64,000 nucleotides of DNA from Amnibacterium flavum (GTDB taxonomy: Bacteria; Actinomycetota; Actinomycetes; Actinomycetales; Microbacteriaceae). The notes below the pieces were generated by a model. The model worked only from the letters and a program-made list of their open reading frames with translations. It ran no database searches and was not told the origin of the DNA. A program made the translations under genes and the position numbers. Every line of letters begins with the position of its first letter. Positions within the stretch are counted from its first letter, which is position 1. The DNA lies in NCBI RefSeq assembly GCF_003097495.1, contig NZ_QEOP01000001.1:682001-746000 (forward strand), given 5' to 3'. Positions 8,281-18,510 of the stretch are shown here, piece by piece.

Positions 8281-10077
8281 ATGGGAGACCTGTTCGACGA
8301 CTACTCACGGCGCGCGGCGCCGCCGAAGTACGAGCCGAAACGGCCCCCGTGGGATGAGATGTTCTCCACCGCGGGCGCTCAGGTCAGCACGAGCGACACC
8401 CGGGAGTCCTACCGCGAGATCTATTCGGCCCTGTCGAAGATGACCCAGGAGGAACTCCGCGGCCGCACCGACGCCCTCGCGTCGAGCTACCTCGCCCAGG
8501 GCGTCACCTTCGACTTCGCGGGCGAGGAGCGGCCCTTCCCGCTCGACGCCGTTCCGCGCGTCATCGATCAGGGGGAGTGGACCCGCGTCGAGGCGGGCAT
8601 CAAGCAGCGGGTCCGCGCGCTCGAGGCGTTCCTCGCCGACGTCTACGGGCCGCAGCTCGCGGTCCTCGACGGAGTGATCCCCGCGTCGCTCATCAGCTCC
8701 TCCTCCAACTACCACCGCGAGGCGGCCGGGGTCGTTCCGCCCAACGGCGTCCGCATCCAGGTGTCGGGCATCGACCTGATCCGGGACGAGGCCGGCGAGT
8801 GGCGGGTCCTCGAGGACAACGTGCGCGTGCCGAGCGGTGTCAGCTACGTCATCTCGAACCGACGGGTTATGGCGCAGACCCTGCCCGAGCTCTTCGTATC
8901 GATGCGGGTCAGGCCCGTGGGCGACTACCCCAACAAGCTCCTCCAGGCGCTGCGGGCGAGCGCACCCGCGGGGGTCGACGACCCGACCGTCGTCGTCCTC
9001 ACACCCGGTGTCTACAACTCTGCCTACTTCGAGCACACCCTGCTCGCGCGACTCATGGGCGTCGAGCTGGTCGAGGGCCGCGACCTCTACTGCTCCGGCG
9101 GTCGGGTCTGGATGCGCACGACTGCCGGCCCGACCCGAGTGGATGTCATCTACCGCCGCGTAGACGACGAGTTCCTCGACCCGCTGCAGTTCCGTGCCGA
9201 CTCGATGCTCGGTTCACCCGGGCTGATGCTCGCCGCCCGCCTCGGTCACGTCACCATCGCCAACGCGGTGGGCAACGGGGTCGCCGACGACAAGCTCATC
9301 TACACCTACCTGCCCGACCTCATCGACTACTACCTGGGCGAGAAGGCGATCCTCCCCAATGTCGACACCTGGCGTCTCGAGGACCCGGGTGCACTGGAGG
9401 AGGTACTCGACCGGCTCGACGAGCTCGTGGTCAAGCCCGTCGACAGCTCCGGCGGCAAGGGACTCGTGGTGGGTCCTGCCGCTTCGAAGCTGGAGCTCGA
9501 CGAGCTGAGGGTGCGCCTGCAGGCCGATCCGCGCGGCTGGATCGCCCAGCCCGTCGTGCAGCTGTCGACCATCCCGACACTCGTCGAGGACGGCATGCGT
9601 CCGCGTCACGCCGACCTGCGCCCGTTCGCCGTCAACGACGGTCGGGATGTCTGGGTGCTGCCCGGCGGTCTCACCCGGGTGGCGCTCCCCGAAGGCCAGC
9701 TGGTGGTCAACTCGAGTCAGGGCGGCGGCAGCAAGGACACCTGGGTGGTCGGCCACGAGCCGCTCTACGCCGGCGGTGCGCGCAGTGTGCAGAACCTGGT
9801 CGCGGGTCAGGCGACGGTGACGCAGTCGATCCCGATCATCCGCGAGCACGCCCCCGACCACAGCCCGCTCGACCGCCCGCGGGACCACGGCGAACAGCAG
9901 CAGCAACAACAGCAGTCCGCCAGATCCCACCCCACCCCGGGCGTTCCGGGCGAACGCGCACTGGGCCCAACCGCGCACGCTTGCGCGGGGGGAATCGGCC
10001 GGCCCCGCACGCCGGAACGGACTCGCGCAGCAGCCCCCGAGCCCACCATCGACGACGCGCAGGAGCCCGCATGCTGA
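8281..10077 (+). CDS. Circularly permuted ATP-grasp protein (predicted peptide/amide ligase)
   Basis: This 598-residue protein belongs to the family annotated as circularly permuted ATP-grasp (DUF404/DUF407). Recognisable stretches are VSGIDLIRDEAGEWRVLEDN (about 160-180), the nucleotide-binding segment LVVKPVDSSGGKGLVVG, and WIAQPVVQLSTIPT. It heads an operon with alpha-E and transglutaminase genes, a conserved trio also found in Mycobacterium tuberculosis as Rv2411c-Rv2409c; comparative genomics predicts a role in making or attaching peptide-like tags. The last 70 residues are an unusual low-complexity Pro/Ala/Arg tail containing seven consecutive Gln (encoded at about 9894-9914). The stop overlaps the next ATG by 7 bp. 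The family is secure; the biochemical product is unknown. Confidence 0.9.
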   Translation: MGDLFDDYSRRAAPPKYEPKRPPWDEMFSTAGAQVSTSDTRESYREIYSALSKMTQEELRGRTDALASSYLAQGVTFDFAGEERPFPLDAVPRVIDQGEWTRVEAGIKQRVRALEAFLADVYGPQLAVLDGVIPASLISSSSNYHREAAGVVPPNGVRIQVSGIDLIRDEAGEWRVLEDNVRVPSGVSYVISNRRVMAQTLPELFVSMRVRPVGDYPNKLLQALRASAPAGVDDPTVVVLTPGVYNSAYFEHTLLARLMGVELVEGRDLYCSGGRVWMRTTAGPTRVDVIYRRVDDEFLDPLQFRADSMLGSPGLMLAARLGHVTIANAVGNGVADDKLIYTYLPDLIDYYLGEKAILPNVDTWRLEDPGALEEVLDRLDELVVKPVDSSGGKGLVVGPAASKLELDELRVRLQADPRGWIAQPVVQLSTIPTLVEDGMRPRHADLRPFAVNDGRDVWVLPGGLTRVALPEGQLVVNSSQGGGSKDTWVVGHEPLYAGGARSVQNLVAGQATVTQSIPIIREHAPDHSPLDRPRDHGEQQQQQQQSARSHPTPGVPGERALGPTAHACAGGIGRPRTPERTRAAAPEPTIDDAQEPAC

Positions 10078-11000
10078 GCCGCATCGCCGAGAGCCTCTTC
10101 TGGATCGGCCGTTACATCGAGCGCAGTGACGGCACCGCCCGAATCCTCGACGTGCACCTCCAGCTCCTGCTCGAGGACCCATGGATCGAGGAGGACCTCG
10201 CCTGCCGCTCGCTCCTGTCGGTGATGGGCAGTTCGGTTCCCGAGGACAAGACGCTGACCCGGCAGGACGTGCTCGCGATCCTCGCCGTCGACCGCACGCA
10301 CCCCGCGTCGATCGCCTACTCGCTCGGTGCCGCTCGCGAGAACGCCCGCCGTGCCCGCGAGATCGTGTCCACCGAGCTCTGGGAGTGCCTCAACACGACC
10401 CGCGCCCGCATGCCGCGCCGGGTATCGAGCGAGAAGGTGCACGAGTTCTTCGGCTGGATCCGAGAACGCGCGGCGCTCGCCGTCGGCATCATCGAGTCGG
10501 CGACGAGCCGCGACGAGACGTGGCAGTTCTTCACCCTCGGCCGCAGCATCGAACGCGCCGACATGACGGCCCGGCTGCTCGCCACCCGGTCTTTGACCGA
10601 GGCGAGCGGTCCGAGCTGGACGACCATCCTCCGCTCCTGCGGCGCGTACGAGGCGTACCTGCGCACCTACCGCGGTGTCCCGTCGGCCCGCAACGCGGCG
10701 GAGTTCCTGCTGCTCGACCGTCTCTTCCCGCGATCCGTGATGTTCTCGGTGATGCGAGCTGAGGAGTGCCTCCGCGAGCTCGAACCCCGCAGCGAACGCG
10801 TCGGCGTCTCCGATCAGGCGCAGCGCCTGCTGGGGCGGATCCGCAGCCAGCTCGAGTACCGGCCGATCGCCGAGATCCTCGAGGACCTCCCCGGCCAGAT
10901 GGACGCCGTGCAGACGAGCACCTCCTCGGCCTCCGAGGCGATCCGGCAGCGGTACTTCCCGACACAGGCGGATCCGATCTGGATGGGAGAGAGCCAGTGA
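10071..11000 (+). CDS. Alpha-E domain protein (DUF403)
   Basis: This is a 309-residue, all-helical alpha-E protein, recognisable from its N-terminus (MLSRIAESLFWIGRYIERSD, the family hallmark) and the later repeat-like FFTLGRSIERADMTARLL. The ATG at 10071 overlaps the ATP-grasp stop (ATGCTGA) and its own stop overlaps the transglutaminase GTG (GTGA), so all three genes are translationally coupled. Alpha-E proteins have no demonstrated activity; their constant company with ATP-grasp ligases and transglutaminase-like enzymes suggests a scaffold or cofactor role. The assignment rests on motif recognition and context. Confidence 0.92.
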   Translation: MLSRIAESLFWIGRYIERSDGTARILDVHLQLLLEDPWIEEDLACRSLLSVMGSSVPEDKTLTRQDVLAILAVDRTHPASIAYSLGAARENARRAREIVSTELWECLNTTRARMPRRVSSEKVHEFFGWIRERAALAVGIIESATSRDETWQFFTLGRSIERADMTARLLATRSLTEASGPSWTTILRSCGAYEAYLRTYRGVPSARNAAEFLLLDRLFPRSVMFSVMRAEECLRELEPRSERVGVSDQAQRLLGRIRSQLEYRPIAEILEDLPGQMDAVQTSTSSASEAIRQRYFPTQADPIWMGESQ

Positions 11001-11842
11001 AGCGGCTGCGCATCCGGCACAAGACCGGGTTCCGTTACGAGGGGGAGGTCACCGCCTCCTACAACGAGGCGCGCATGCTGCCGGCCAGCTCGGAGGGCCA
11101 GTTCGTCCTGCACTCGCACCTCGACATCAGCCCTCTGTCCTCTCAGCACGGGTACGTCGACTACTGGGGGACCCGGGTCTCCTCGTTCGAGATCCTCACG
11201 CCGCACCGCGAGCTCGCGCTCACCGCCACCAGCCTCGTCGAGGTGCGGGATCGCGAACATGCCGGAAGTGGAATCAGTTGGGACGACCTCCCCGCCTCCG
11301 CGGGCTCGCAGGTGCAGTACGTGGAGCAGATCCGCCAGACCCGACTGACCGAGACCGACGATGAGATCGCCGAACTCGCCCGTCGCATCGCGGCTGACGC
11401 GGCCGACCCGTGCAGCGCGGCCGAGGCCATCTGTCGTGCGGTCGGCGAGTCGATGGAGTACATGCAGGGCGTCACCGGAGTCCACTCGACGGCAAAGGAT
11501 GCCTGGGCCGAGCGGAAGGGCGTCTGCCAGGACATCACCCATGTCGCGCTCGGCGCACTCCGGTCGATCGGGATCCCCGCGCGCTACGTGTCCGGATACC
11601 TGCACCCGAAGCCCGACGCGGCTGTCGGCGAGACGGTCGCGGGCGAGTCGCACGCGTGGGTCGAATGGTTCTGCGGTGAATGGCACGGTTGGGATCCGAC
11701 CAACCTGATCCCGATCGGCGACCGCCATGTGCTCGTCGGCCGGGGTCGTGACTACAACGACGTCGCGCCCCTCCGCGGCGTCTACGCCGGGCCGTTCCGC
11801 TCCGAGCTGTTCGTGCGCGTCGAGATCACGCGCGAGGCCTGA
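10997..11842 (+). CDS. Transglutaminase-like cysteine protease/amidase
   Basis: This 281-residue protein has an N-terminal beta-rich domain (residues 1-110; KRLRIRHKTGFRYEGEV is typical of the bacterial transglutaminase N-terminal region) and a transglutaminase core. The triad is intact: Cys177 in GVCQDITH, His219 in ESHAWVEW and Asp233 in GWDPTN. The GTG start overlaps the preceding stop. In this conserved operon the enzyme is predicted to hydrolyse or transfer amide bonds formed by the ATP-grasp partner. No signal peptide is visible, so action in the cytoplasm is expected. The physiological substrate is unknown. Confidence 0.93.
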   Translation: MKRLRIRHKTGFRYEGEVTASYNEARMLPASSEGQFVLHSHLDISPLSSQHGYVDYWGTRVSSFEILTPHRELALTATSLVEVRDREHAGSGISWDDLPASAGSQVQYVEQIRQTRLTETDDEIAELARRIAADAADPCSAAEAICRAVGESMEYMQGVTGVHSTAKDAWAERKGVCQDITHVALGALRSIGIPARYVSGYLHPKPDAAVGETVAGESHAWVEWFCGEWHGWDPTNLIPIGDRHVLVGRGRDYNDVAPLRGVYAGPFRSELFVRVEITREA

Positions 11843-11866
11843 TCCGCGGCGGGCGCGCCCTGCCAC

Positions 11867-11872
11867 TAGCCT
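11867..11872 (+). promoter_or_regulatory. -10 element of leaderless hydrolase promoter (TAGCCT)
   Basis: TAGCCT is followed by 6 nt and the ATG at 11879. Confidence 0.55.
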
Positions 11873-11878
11873 GACGGC

Positions 11879-12736
11879 ATGCCGGAGTACACGGACGCCT
11901 ACGGCGTCGTCATCAGCTACGACGAATGGCTGGTCGATCGCCCCAAAGCGGTGGTCCAGATCGCCCACGGCGTCGGTGAGCACGCGGGCCGCTACCGTCA
12001 CCTCGCCGAGTCACTCGTCGCCGCCGGCTACTCGGTGGTCGCCGACGACCACCGAGGGCACGGCCGCACCGGTATGCGGCAGCACGGCGGGGACAAGTCG
12101 AAACTGGGTCGCCTCGGGCCGGGCGGACTGCGGGCGACGATCGCCGCCGTCAAACAGCTGTCCGAGATCACCCGCGAGAAGAATCCAGGTGTCCCACTCG
12201 TCCTCATCGGCCACAGCTGGGGTTCGCTGATGGCCCAGATCCTCGTCAACCGCGAACCGGAACTCTACGACGCCGTCGTCCTGACCGGAACCGCCTACCG
12301 CTGGCCGGGCTCGATGAACGGAGGCGACCTCAACAAGCGTCACGCGCACCTCGGCACGACGGGCGCCGAGTGGCTGAGTCGGGACACCGCCATCTCGGAG
12401 GCGTTCTACACCGACCCCCTCAACTTCTCGGCCGACATCCTCCGCCTCTTCGGCCTCCCGGATGCGCTCCGCCTGTTCGGTCGCCCGGCCCGAGACCTGC
12501 CCCCCGACCTGCCGATCCTCATCCAGGTCGGCAGCGACGATCCGCTCGGCGGCGAGAAGAGCGCCGTCAAGCTCGCGCAGGCCTACATCGAGCGGGGAGG
12601 GCTGCGTGACGTCGAGGCGATCGTCTACCCCGAGGCGCGGCACGAGGTCTTCAACGAACTCAACAAGGACGACGTCATCGCCGATCTGATCCGCTGGATC
12701 GACGCGCGAGTCGAGACGGCTGCGCCACCGGCGTAG
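11879..12736 (+). CDS. Alpha/beta hydrolase (monoacylglycerol lipase/S33-like)
   Basis: This 285-residue alpha/beta-hydrolase resembles bacterial monoacylglycerol lipases and lysophospholipases. It contains the oxyanion region VVQIAHGVGEHAGRY (26-39), the DDHRGHGRT loop (56-64), the nucleophile elbow GHSWGS (Ser113), an acid residue in QVGSDDPLGG and the His in PEARHEVFNE. All three catalytic residues are therefore present. The protein has no signal peptide or membrane segment. The ATG is placed by the leaderless -10 element 6 nt upstream. The substrate is unknown; an acylglycerol or other carboxyl ester is the usual inference. Confidence 0.88.
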   Translation: MPEYTDAYGVVISYDEWLVDRPKAVVQIAHGVGEHAGRYRHLAESLVAAGYSVVADDHRGHGRTGMRQHGGDKSKLGRLGPGGLRATIAAVKQLSEITREKNPGVPLVLIGHSWGSLMAQILVNREPELYDAVVLTGTAYRWPGSMNGGDLNKRHAHLGTTGAEWLSRDTAISEAFYTDPLNFSADILRLFGLPDALRLFGRPARDLPPDLPILIQVGSDDPLGGEKSAVKLAQAYIERGGLRDVEAIVYPEARHEVFNELNKDDVIADLIRWIDARVETAAPPA

Positions 12737-12785
12737 GTTTGAGGCGCCCGCGATCGCGCGGGTTTCCCGCGGCGAAAGGAACCCG

Positions 12786-13835
12786 ATGCACGGCGAGTAC
12801 AAGGTGCCCGGAGGCAAGCTCGTGGTCGTCGACCTCGATGTCGTCGAGGGTGTCATCACGAACTTCCGGCTGGCGGGAGACTTCTTCCTCGAACCCGACA
12901 CCGCTCTCGCGGACATCGACGCGGCCGTCAACGGGCTCCCGGTCGATGCCGACGCGCAGCAGATCGCGGCGTCGATCCGGGCGGCCCTGCCGCTGGATGC
13001 CGTGCTGCTCGGCTTCTCGCCCGAGGCCGTCGCGACCGCGATCCGACGTTCGATCGGCAATGCCACGACGTGGCGCGACTACGACTGGAAGATCCTGCAC
13101 CCCGGGCCGCTGAGCCCGCAGATGCATCTCGCCCTCGACCAGGTCCTGACCGAGGAGGTCGGTGCGGGGCGTCGGGGTCCGACGTTGCGCTTCTGGGAGT
13201 GGGAGCAGTCCGCGGTCGTGATCGGCAGCTTCCAGTCGCTGCGCAACGAGGTCGATCTCGAGGGCGCGGCGAAGTTCGGTGTCGACGTGGTCCGCCGGAT
13301 CAGCGGCGGTGGCGCCATGTTCATGGAGGCCGGGTCGGTCGTCACCTATTCGCTCTACGCTCCCGGCGAGCTGGTGCGCGGCATGTCGTTCGCCGAGTCG
13401 TACGCCTACCTCGACGAATGGGCGATCGTCGCGCTGCGCTCGCTCGGCATCGACGCGTTCTACCAACCGCTGAACGACATCTCCTCCGCGAAGGGCAAGA
13501 TCGGCGGGGCCGCCCAGAAGCGTCTCGGCGGGGGAGCCGTGCTCCATCACGTGACGATGAGCTACGACATGGACGGCGACAAGATGGTGCAGGTCCTCCG
13601 CATCGGTCGCGAGAAGCTGAGCGACAAGGGGACGACGAGCGCGGCGAAGCGCGTCGATCCGCTGCGCAGTCAGACCGGCCTGCCGCGTGCCGAGATCATC
13701 GAGCGGATGGAGGGCACGTTCACCTCCCTCTACGGCGCGACCTCGGGGGACATCACGCCCGCGGAGTTCGCCGCTGCGGAGCAGCTCGTGGCCGAGAAGT
13801 TCTCGACCGAGGAGTGGCTCACCCGCGTTCCGTAG
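12786..13835 (+). CDS. Lipoate--protein ligase family protein with N-terminal accessory domain
   Basis: This 349-residue protein carries a short accessory domain at residues 1-90 that resembles the C-terminal domain of LplA-type ligases (starts HGEYKVPGGKLVVVDLDV). A BPL/LplA/LipB catalytic domain follows, with VVRRISGGGAMF (169-179) and the lysine segment KIGGAAQKR (Lys238). The domain order is inverted relative to E. coli LplA. It should attach lipoate or a related acyl group to a lipoyl-domain lysine, but no lipoyl-dependent complex is nearby. The ATG has an AAAGGA ribosome-binding site (12775-12780). A strong hairpin follows the gene. Confidence 0.85.
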   Translation: MHGEYKVPGGKLVVVDLDVVEGVITNFRLAGDFFLEPDTALADIDAAVNGLPVDADAQQIAASIRAALPLDAVLLGFSPEAVATAIRRSIGNATTWRDYDWKILHPGPLSPQMHLALDQVLTEEVGAGRRGPTLRFWEWEQSAVVIGSFQSLRNEVDLEGAAKFGVDVVRRISGGGAMFMEAGSVVTYSLYAPGELVRGMSFAESYAYLDEWAIVALRSLGIDAFYQPLNDISSAKGKIGGAAQKRLGGGAVLHHVTMSYDMDGDKMVQVLRIGREKLSDKGTTSAAKRVDPLRSQTGLPRAEIIERMEGTFTSLYGATSGDITPAEFAAAEQLVAEKFSTEEWLTRVP

Positions 13836-13849
13836 CCGGAAGACGCCGA

Positions 13850-13882
13850 GAGGCCCGGTTCCGCGAGGGAACCGGGCCTCTG
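13850..13882. terminator. Bidirectional hairpin terminator between the lipoate ligase and catalase genes
   Basis: AGAGGCCCGGTTCC (13850-13863) pairs perfectly with GGAACCGGGCCTCT (13869-13882) across a 5-nt loop. The flanking genes converge on it. Confidence 0.8.
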
Positions 13883-13913
13883 CTGTCGGGCCGTCAGGCC
13901 GGGCGATGCTCGA

Positions 13914-15551
<1,638 letters not shown>

Positions 15552-15603
15552 GAAGTCGGATCGTCCTTTCCTCGGGAACCGTCGGCGGTTGCTCGACGGG
15601 GGT

Positions 15604-16044
15604 TCAGGGGGTGGCGGCAGCCGATGCCGCGCAGTCGGGGCAGAGGCCCCAGAAGGTGATCTCGGCCTGGTCGATGACGAATCCTCCGGCCGAGGACGGG
15701 TGGACGCAGGGGGCTTCGCCGACGACGCAGTCGATGTCCTCGGTGCGACCGCAGGAGCGGCAGACCACGTGATGGTGGTTGTCGCCGACCCGGGCCTCGA
15801 AGTGCGCGGGGTGTCCGGCGGGTTGGATGCGTCGGACGAGTTCGGCCTGTTCGAGCGCTGCGAGGCAGTCGTAGACCGCCTGCAGGGAGACGGCGCCGAT
15901 GCGCGCTGCGACCCGATCCGCGATCTCGGTCGCGGTGAGGTGCTCGCTCGCGATCCGGGCGCTCTCGAGGGTGTCGAGCACTGCGACGCGCGGCGCGGTG
16001 GCGCGCAGGTCGGCCTCGCGCAGCCGCGTCGTCGAATCCGCCAT
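15604..16044 (-). CDS. Fur-family peroxide/iron-responsive repressor (FurA/PerR-like)
   Basis: This 146-residue Fur-family metalloregulator has an N-terminal winged helix ([15 protein letters not shown]... [18 protein letters not shown]) and a C-terminal metal-binding part. The latter contains [10 protein letters not shown] and a CPDC pair, the two Cys pairs of a structural zinc site. Position upstream of catalase on the same strand suggests control of the peroxide response, as with mycobacterial FurA-KatG. Two ATGs are adjacent (16047, 16044); the second has the better spacing from AGAGGA and is chosen. A 7-1-7 Fur-type box overlaps the predicted promoter, implying autoregulation. Confidence 0.9.
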   Translation of the reverse strand: MADSTTRLREADLRATAPRVAVLDTLESARIASEHLTATEIADRVAARIGAVSLQAVYDCLAALEQAELVRRIQPAGHPAHFEARVGDNHHHVVCRSCGRTEDIDCVVGEAPCVHPSSAGGFVIDQAEITFWGLCPDCAASAAATP

Positions 16045-16061
16045 CATGTCCTCTACCCAGT

Positions 16062-16076
16062 CTTGAATGATTCCAA
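16062..16076. promoter_or_regulatory. Fur/PerR-type 7-1-7 operator upstream of fur-katA
   Basis: CTTGAAT-G-ATTCCAA is an imperfect 7-1-7 inverted repeat (five of seven pairs) of the Fur/PerR type, unusually AT-rich for this genome. It lies just downstream of a TAGTTT element (minus strand, 16075-16080) that could be the -10. Confidence 0.5.
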
Positions 16077-16134
16077 ACTAGCGCAGACTCCGGAGGTTCG
16101 TTCTCAGGGTCGCCGGTCGCGAGGAGGAATGCGG

Positions 16135-16167
16135 AAGGGCCCGGCTCCTTGCGGAGGCCGGGCCCTT
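16135..16167 (-). terminator. Hairpin terminator of the TetR-DHA2 operon
   Basis: AAGGGCCCGGC (16135-16145) pairs perfectly with GCCGGGCCCTT (16157-16167), extended inside by TCC/GGA. It follows the exporter stop on the minus strand. Confidence 0.75.
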
Positions 16168-16184
16168 CGGTGGTGCGGGACGAT

Positions 16185-17852
16185 CTAGACGCTCTGCTTC
16201 TCGTTCTCGTCGACGGTCCGGATCGAGCCGGTGCGCTCTGAGAGGACCGGCTCGACGGTCGGGTTGGCGCCGGCGGCGAGCGACTCGTCGAGCACTTCGG
16301 CTTCGAACGAGATCTCGCCTTCCGTCTTCTCGATGCGGGTGGCGAGAGGCTTCTCGACCACGAACATCAGCAGCACGGCGGCGACGAGGACGAGCGGCAC
16401 CATGTAGAGGAAGATCGGGGTCAGCGCGTCGTTGTAGGCGTCGACGACGATCGTCCGGACCGCGTCGGGCAGGGCCGACACGATCGCCGGGGTGAGCGAG
16501 TTGTTGCCCGTGCCACCCGTTCCGCCCGCGGGCAGGTTGGAGGCGAGGAGGTCGGTGAGGCGCCCGACGAACAGGCTTCCGACGATTGCGGCCCCGAGCG
16601 AGGAGCCGATCTGGCGGAAGAAGTTGTTCGAGCTCGTGGCCGTTCCGACGATCGCGCGAGGGAACGAGTTCTGCACCACGAGGGTGAGGATCTGCATCGA
16701 CATGCCGAGGCCGAAGCCCATGACGGCGAGGAAGGCGCACATGATCCAGATCGCCGTCTCGGCGGTCAGGGTCGAGAGCAGGAACAGGCCCAGCGCGGTG
16801 ACGAACATTCCGACGATCGGGATCAGCTTGTAGCGGCCCGTCTTCGAGACGATCTGACCCGAGCCGATCGAGGAGATGAGGAGTGCGCCCATCATCGGGA
16901 TCATCAGGAGGCCCGCGGAGGTCGCGCCGACTCCGGTGACCATCTGCAGGTAGGTCGGCATGTAGGCGAGGGCGCCGAACATGGCGACACCGGTGATGAG
17001 ACCGGCGCTGGTGGTCAGGTTGAAGTTGCGGTTCTTGAACAGCTTCAACGGGATGACCGGCTCGACCGCGCGGCTCTCGATGAAGACGAACAGGCCCGCG
17101 AACACGACCGTGGCGATGATGAGGCCGATGATGACCGGCGAGTTCCAGTCGTAGGTGTTGCCACCCCAGGTCGTGAAAAGCACGAGGCTGGTTGCAGCCG
17201 CGGCGAGGACGATCATTCCCGGGTAGTCGATGCGCGGCTTGGAGTAGGCGCGCTTGGGCAGCTTCAGGAAGAAGAGGGCCGACACGATCGCGAGGATGCC
17301 GAGTGGGATGTTCATCCAGAACGCCCAGCGCCATCCGGGGCCGTCGGTGAAAAATCCCCCGAGGAGGGGGCCGGCGACGCTGGAGACGGCGAAGACCGCA
17401 CCCATGATGCCGGAGTACTTGCCGCGCTGGCGGGCGGGGACGACGTCGGCGATGATCGCGAGGGCGAGGATCATGAGACCCCCGCCGCCGAGGCCCTGTA
17501 CGGCGCGACCGGCGATGAGGGTCGTCATCGAGTCGGCGAGACCGCCCATGACGCTTCCGACGAGGAAGATCGAGATCGCGATGATGAACAGCCATTTGCG
17601 GCCGATCAAGTCTCCGAGCTTGCCGTAGACGGGCATGACGATGGTCGAGGCGAGGATGTAGGCGGTGGTGACCCAGAGCATGTGCTCGACACCGTTGAGC
17701 TGGCCGACGATCGTCGGCAGCGCGGTGCTGAAGATGGTCTGGTCGAGGGATGCGAGCAGCATCGCGACCATGAGGCCGGCGAAGACGAGCAGTACGCTGC
17801 GGGTCGAGGGGAGGCCCTCGTCCTGCTGCGGCTTCGCTACTGAGGTGGTCAA
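16185..17852 (-). CDS. DHA2-family (EmrB/QacA-type) multidrug exporter
   Basis: This 555-residue major facilitator of the 14-helix drug:H+ antiporter-2 family shows LDQTIFSTALPTIVGQL in helix 1, GKLGDLIGRKWLF (motif A) and [13 protein letters not shown] (helix 4). It should export cationic or amphiphilic compounds through the cytoplasmic membrane. I place the start at a TTG overlapping the upstream TetR stop (TTGA, 17849-17852), with GGAG 8 nt before it; longer upstream readings run inside the regulator gene. It forms a coupled operon with that TetR regulator. A second pair with the same order begins at 62.87 kb. Confidence 0.93.
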   Translation of the reverse strand: MTTSVAKPQQDEGLPSTRSVLLVFAGLMVAMLLASLDQTIFSTALPTIVGQLNGVEHMLWVTTAYILASTIVMPVYGKLGDLIGRKWLFIIAISIFLVGSVMGGLADSMTTLIAGRAVQGLGGGGLMILALAIIADVVPARQRGKYSGIMGAVFAVSSVAGPLLGGFFTDGPGWRWAFWMNIPLGILAIVSALFFLKLPKRAYSKPRIDYPGMIVLAAAATSLVLFTTWGGNTYDWNSPVIIGLIIATVVFAGLFVFIESRAVEPVIPLKLFKNRNFNLTTSAGLITGVAMFGALAYMPTYLQMVTGVGATSAGLLMIPMMGALLISSIGSGQIVSKTGRYKLIPIVGMFVTALGLFLLSTLTAETAIWIMCAFLAVMGFGLGMSMQILTLVVQNSFPRAIVGTATSSNNFFRQIGSSLGAAIVGSLFVGRLTDLLASNLPAGGTGGTGNNSLTPAIVSALPDAVRTIVVDAYNDALTPIFLYMVPLVLVAAVLLMFVVEKPLATRIEKTEGEISFEAEVLDESLAAGANPTVEPVLSERTGSIRTVDENEKQSV

Positions 17853-18508
17853 CTGAGTTTCTCCATTACCGTTCGGAGCGTCGCGATCGCGCGCTCGTAG
17901 ATCTTCCGGGGGTCGGGGGTGTCGGATGATCCGGCCCCCGATCCTGAATGGTCGTGGCCCGCCCATCTGCGCATGCTGATGCGCACGGTGGAGAGGCAGA
18001 TGCCGAGGATGAGTCGCGCCTGTTCGAGACGCTCGGCGTCGGTGTCGTCGGCGAATCGCTCGTCGTCTCGCAGCCAGCCGGCGATGATCTCGCTGAGGCG
18101 GTCTTCGAGGTCGGCGACGCGGGCCATCTGCCGCGTCATCAGCTGCGGGTGCTTGCGGATGACGGCTCGCGACAGCTCTTTGCGCTGCTTGCCGCCGCTC
18201 GCTTCGAAGATCGCGTAGATCAGGTCGAAGACAGCGGCGAGCGGGTCCTCCTGGGTGTCGTGCACCTTGTCGAGTTCGGCGGCGACTGCGCCTTCGTCGA
18301 TGCCGAGCACGGCGTCTTCCTTGGAGGGGAAGTAGTTGAAGAACGTGCGGTTGGACACGTCGGCTCGAGCGCTGATGGCGTCGATGGTCGTCTCGTCGAG
18401 GCCGTTCTCGAGCACGAGCTCGGCGGCCGCGATATGGATGGCCTCAGCGGTTTGAGCGCGCTTGCGCTCGCGCAGACCGAGGCCGCTTGAATCATTCACA
18501 TCACGCAT
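17849..18508 (-). CDS. TetR-family repressor of the DHA2 exporter
   Basis: This 219-residue TetR protein has its helix-turn-helix near residues 20-65 (AAAELVLENGLDETTIDAISARADVSNRTFFNYFPSKEDA is read as helices 1-3). The C-terminal ligand domain is variable. I choose the ATG at 18508 because the alternative TTG at 18535 lies inside the presumed operator. The stop overlaps the exporter start, so both are co-translated and the repressor probably controls its own operon. It resembles the TetR at 62.87 kb in the DNA-recognition helix region (VSNRTFFNYFPSKEDA versus VSRRTFFNYFRTKEDA). The inducer is unknown. Confidence 0.92.
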   Translation of the reverse strand: MRDVNDSSGLGLRERKRAQTAEAIHIAAAELVLENGLDETTIDAISARADVSNRTFFNYFPSKEDAVLGIDEGAVAAELDKVHDTQEDPLAAVFDLIYAIFEASGGKQRKELSRAVIRKHPQLMTRQMARVADLEDRLSEIIAGWLRDDERFADDTDAERLEQARLILGICLSTVRISMRRWAGHDHSGSGAGSSDTPDPRKIYERAIATLRTVMEKLS

Positions 18509-18510
18509 TC

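Noticed and set aside
17853-17966. Longer N-terminus of the DHA2 exporter
   Set aside because: It lies within the TetR gene; the TTG overlapping the TetR stop has a proper ribosome-binding site.
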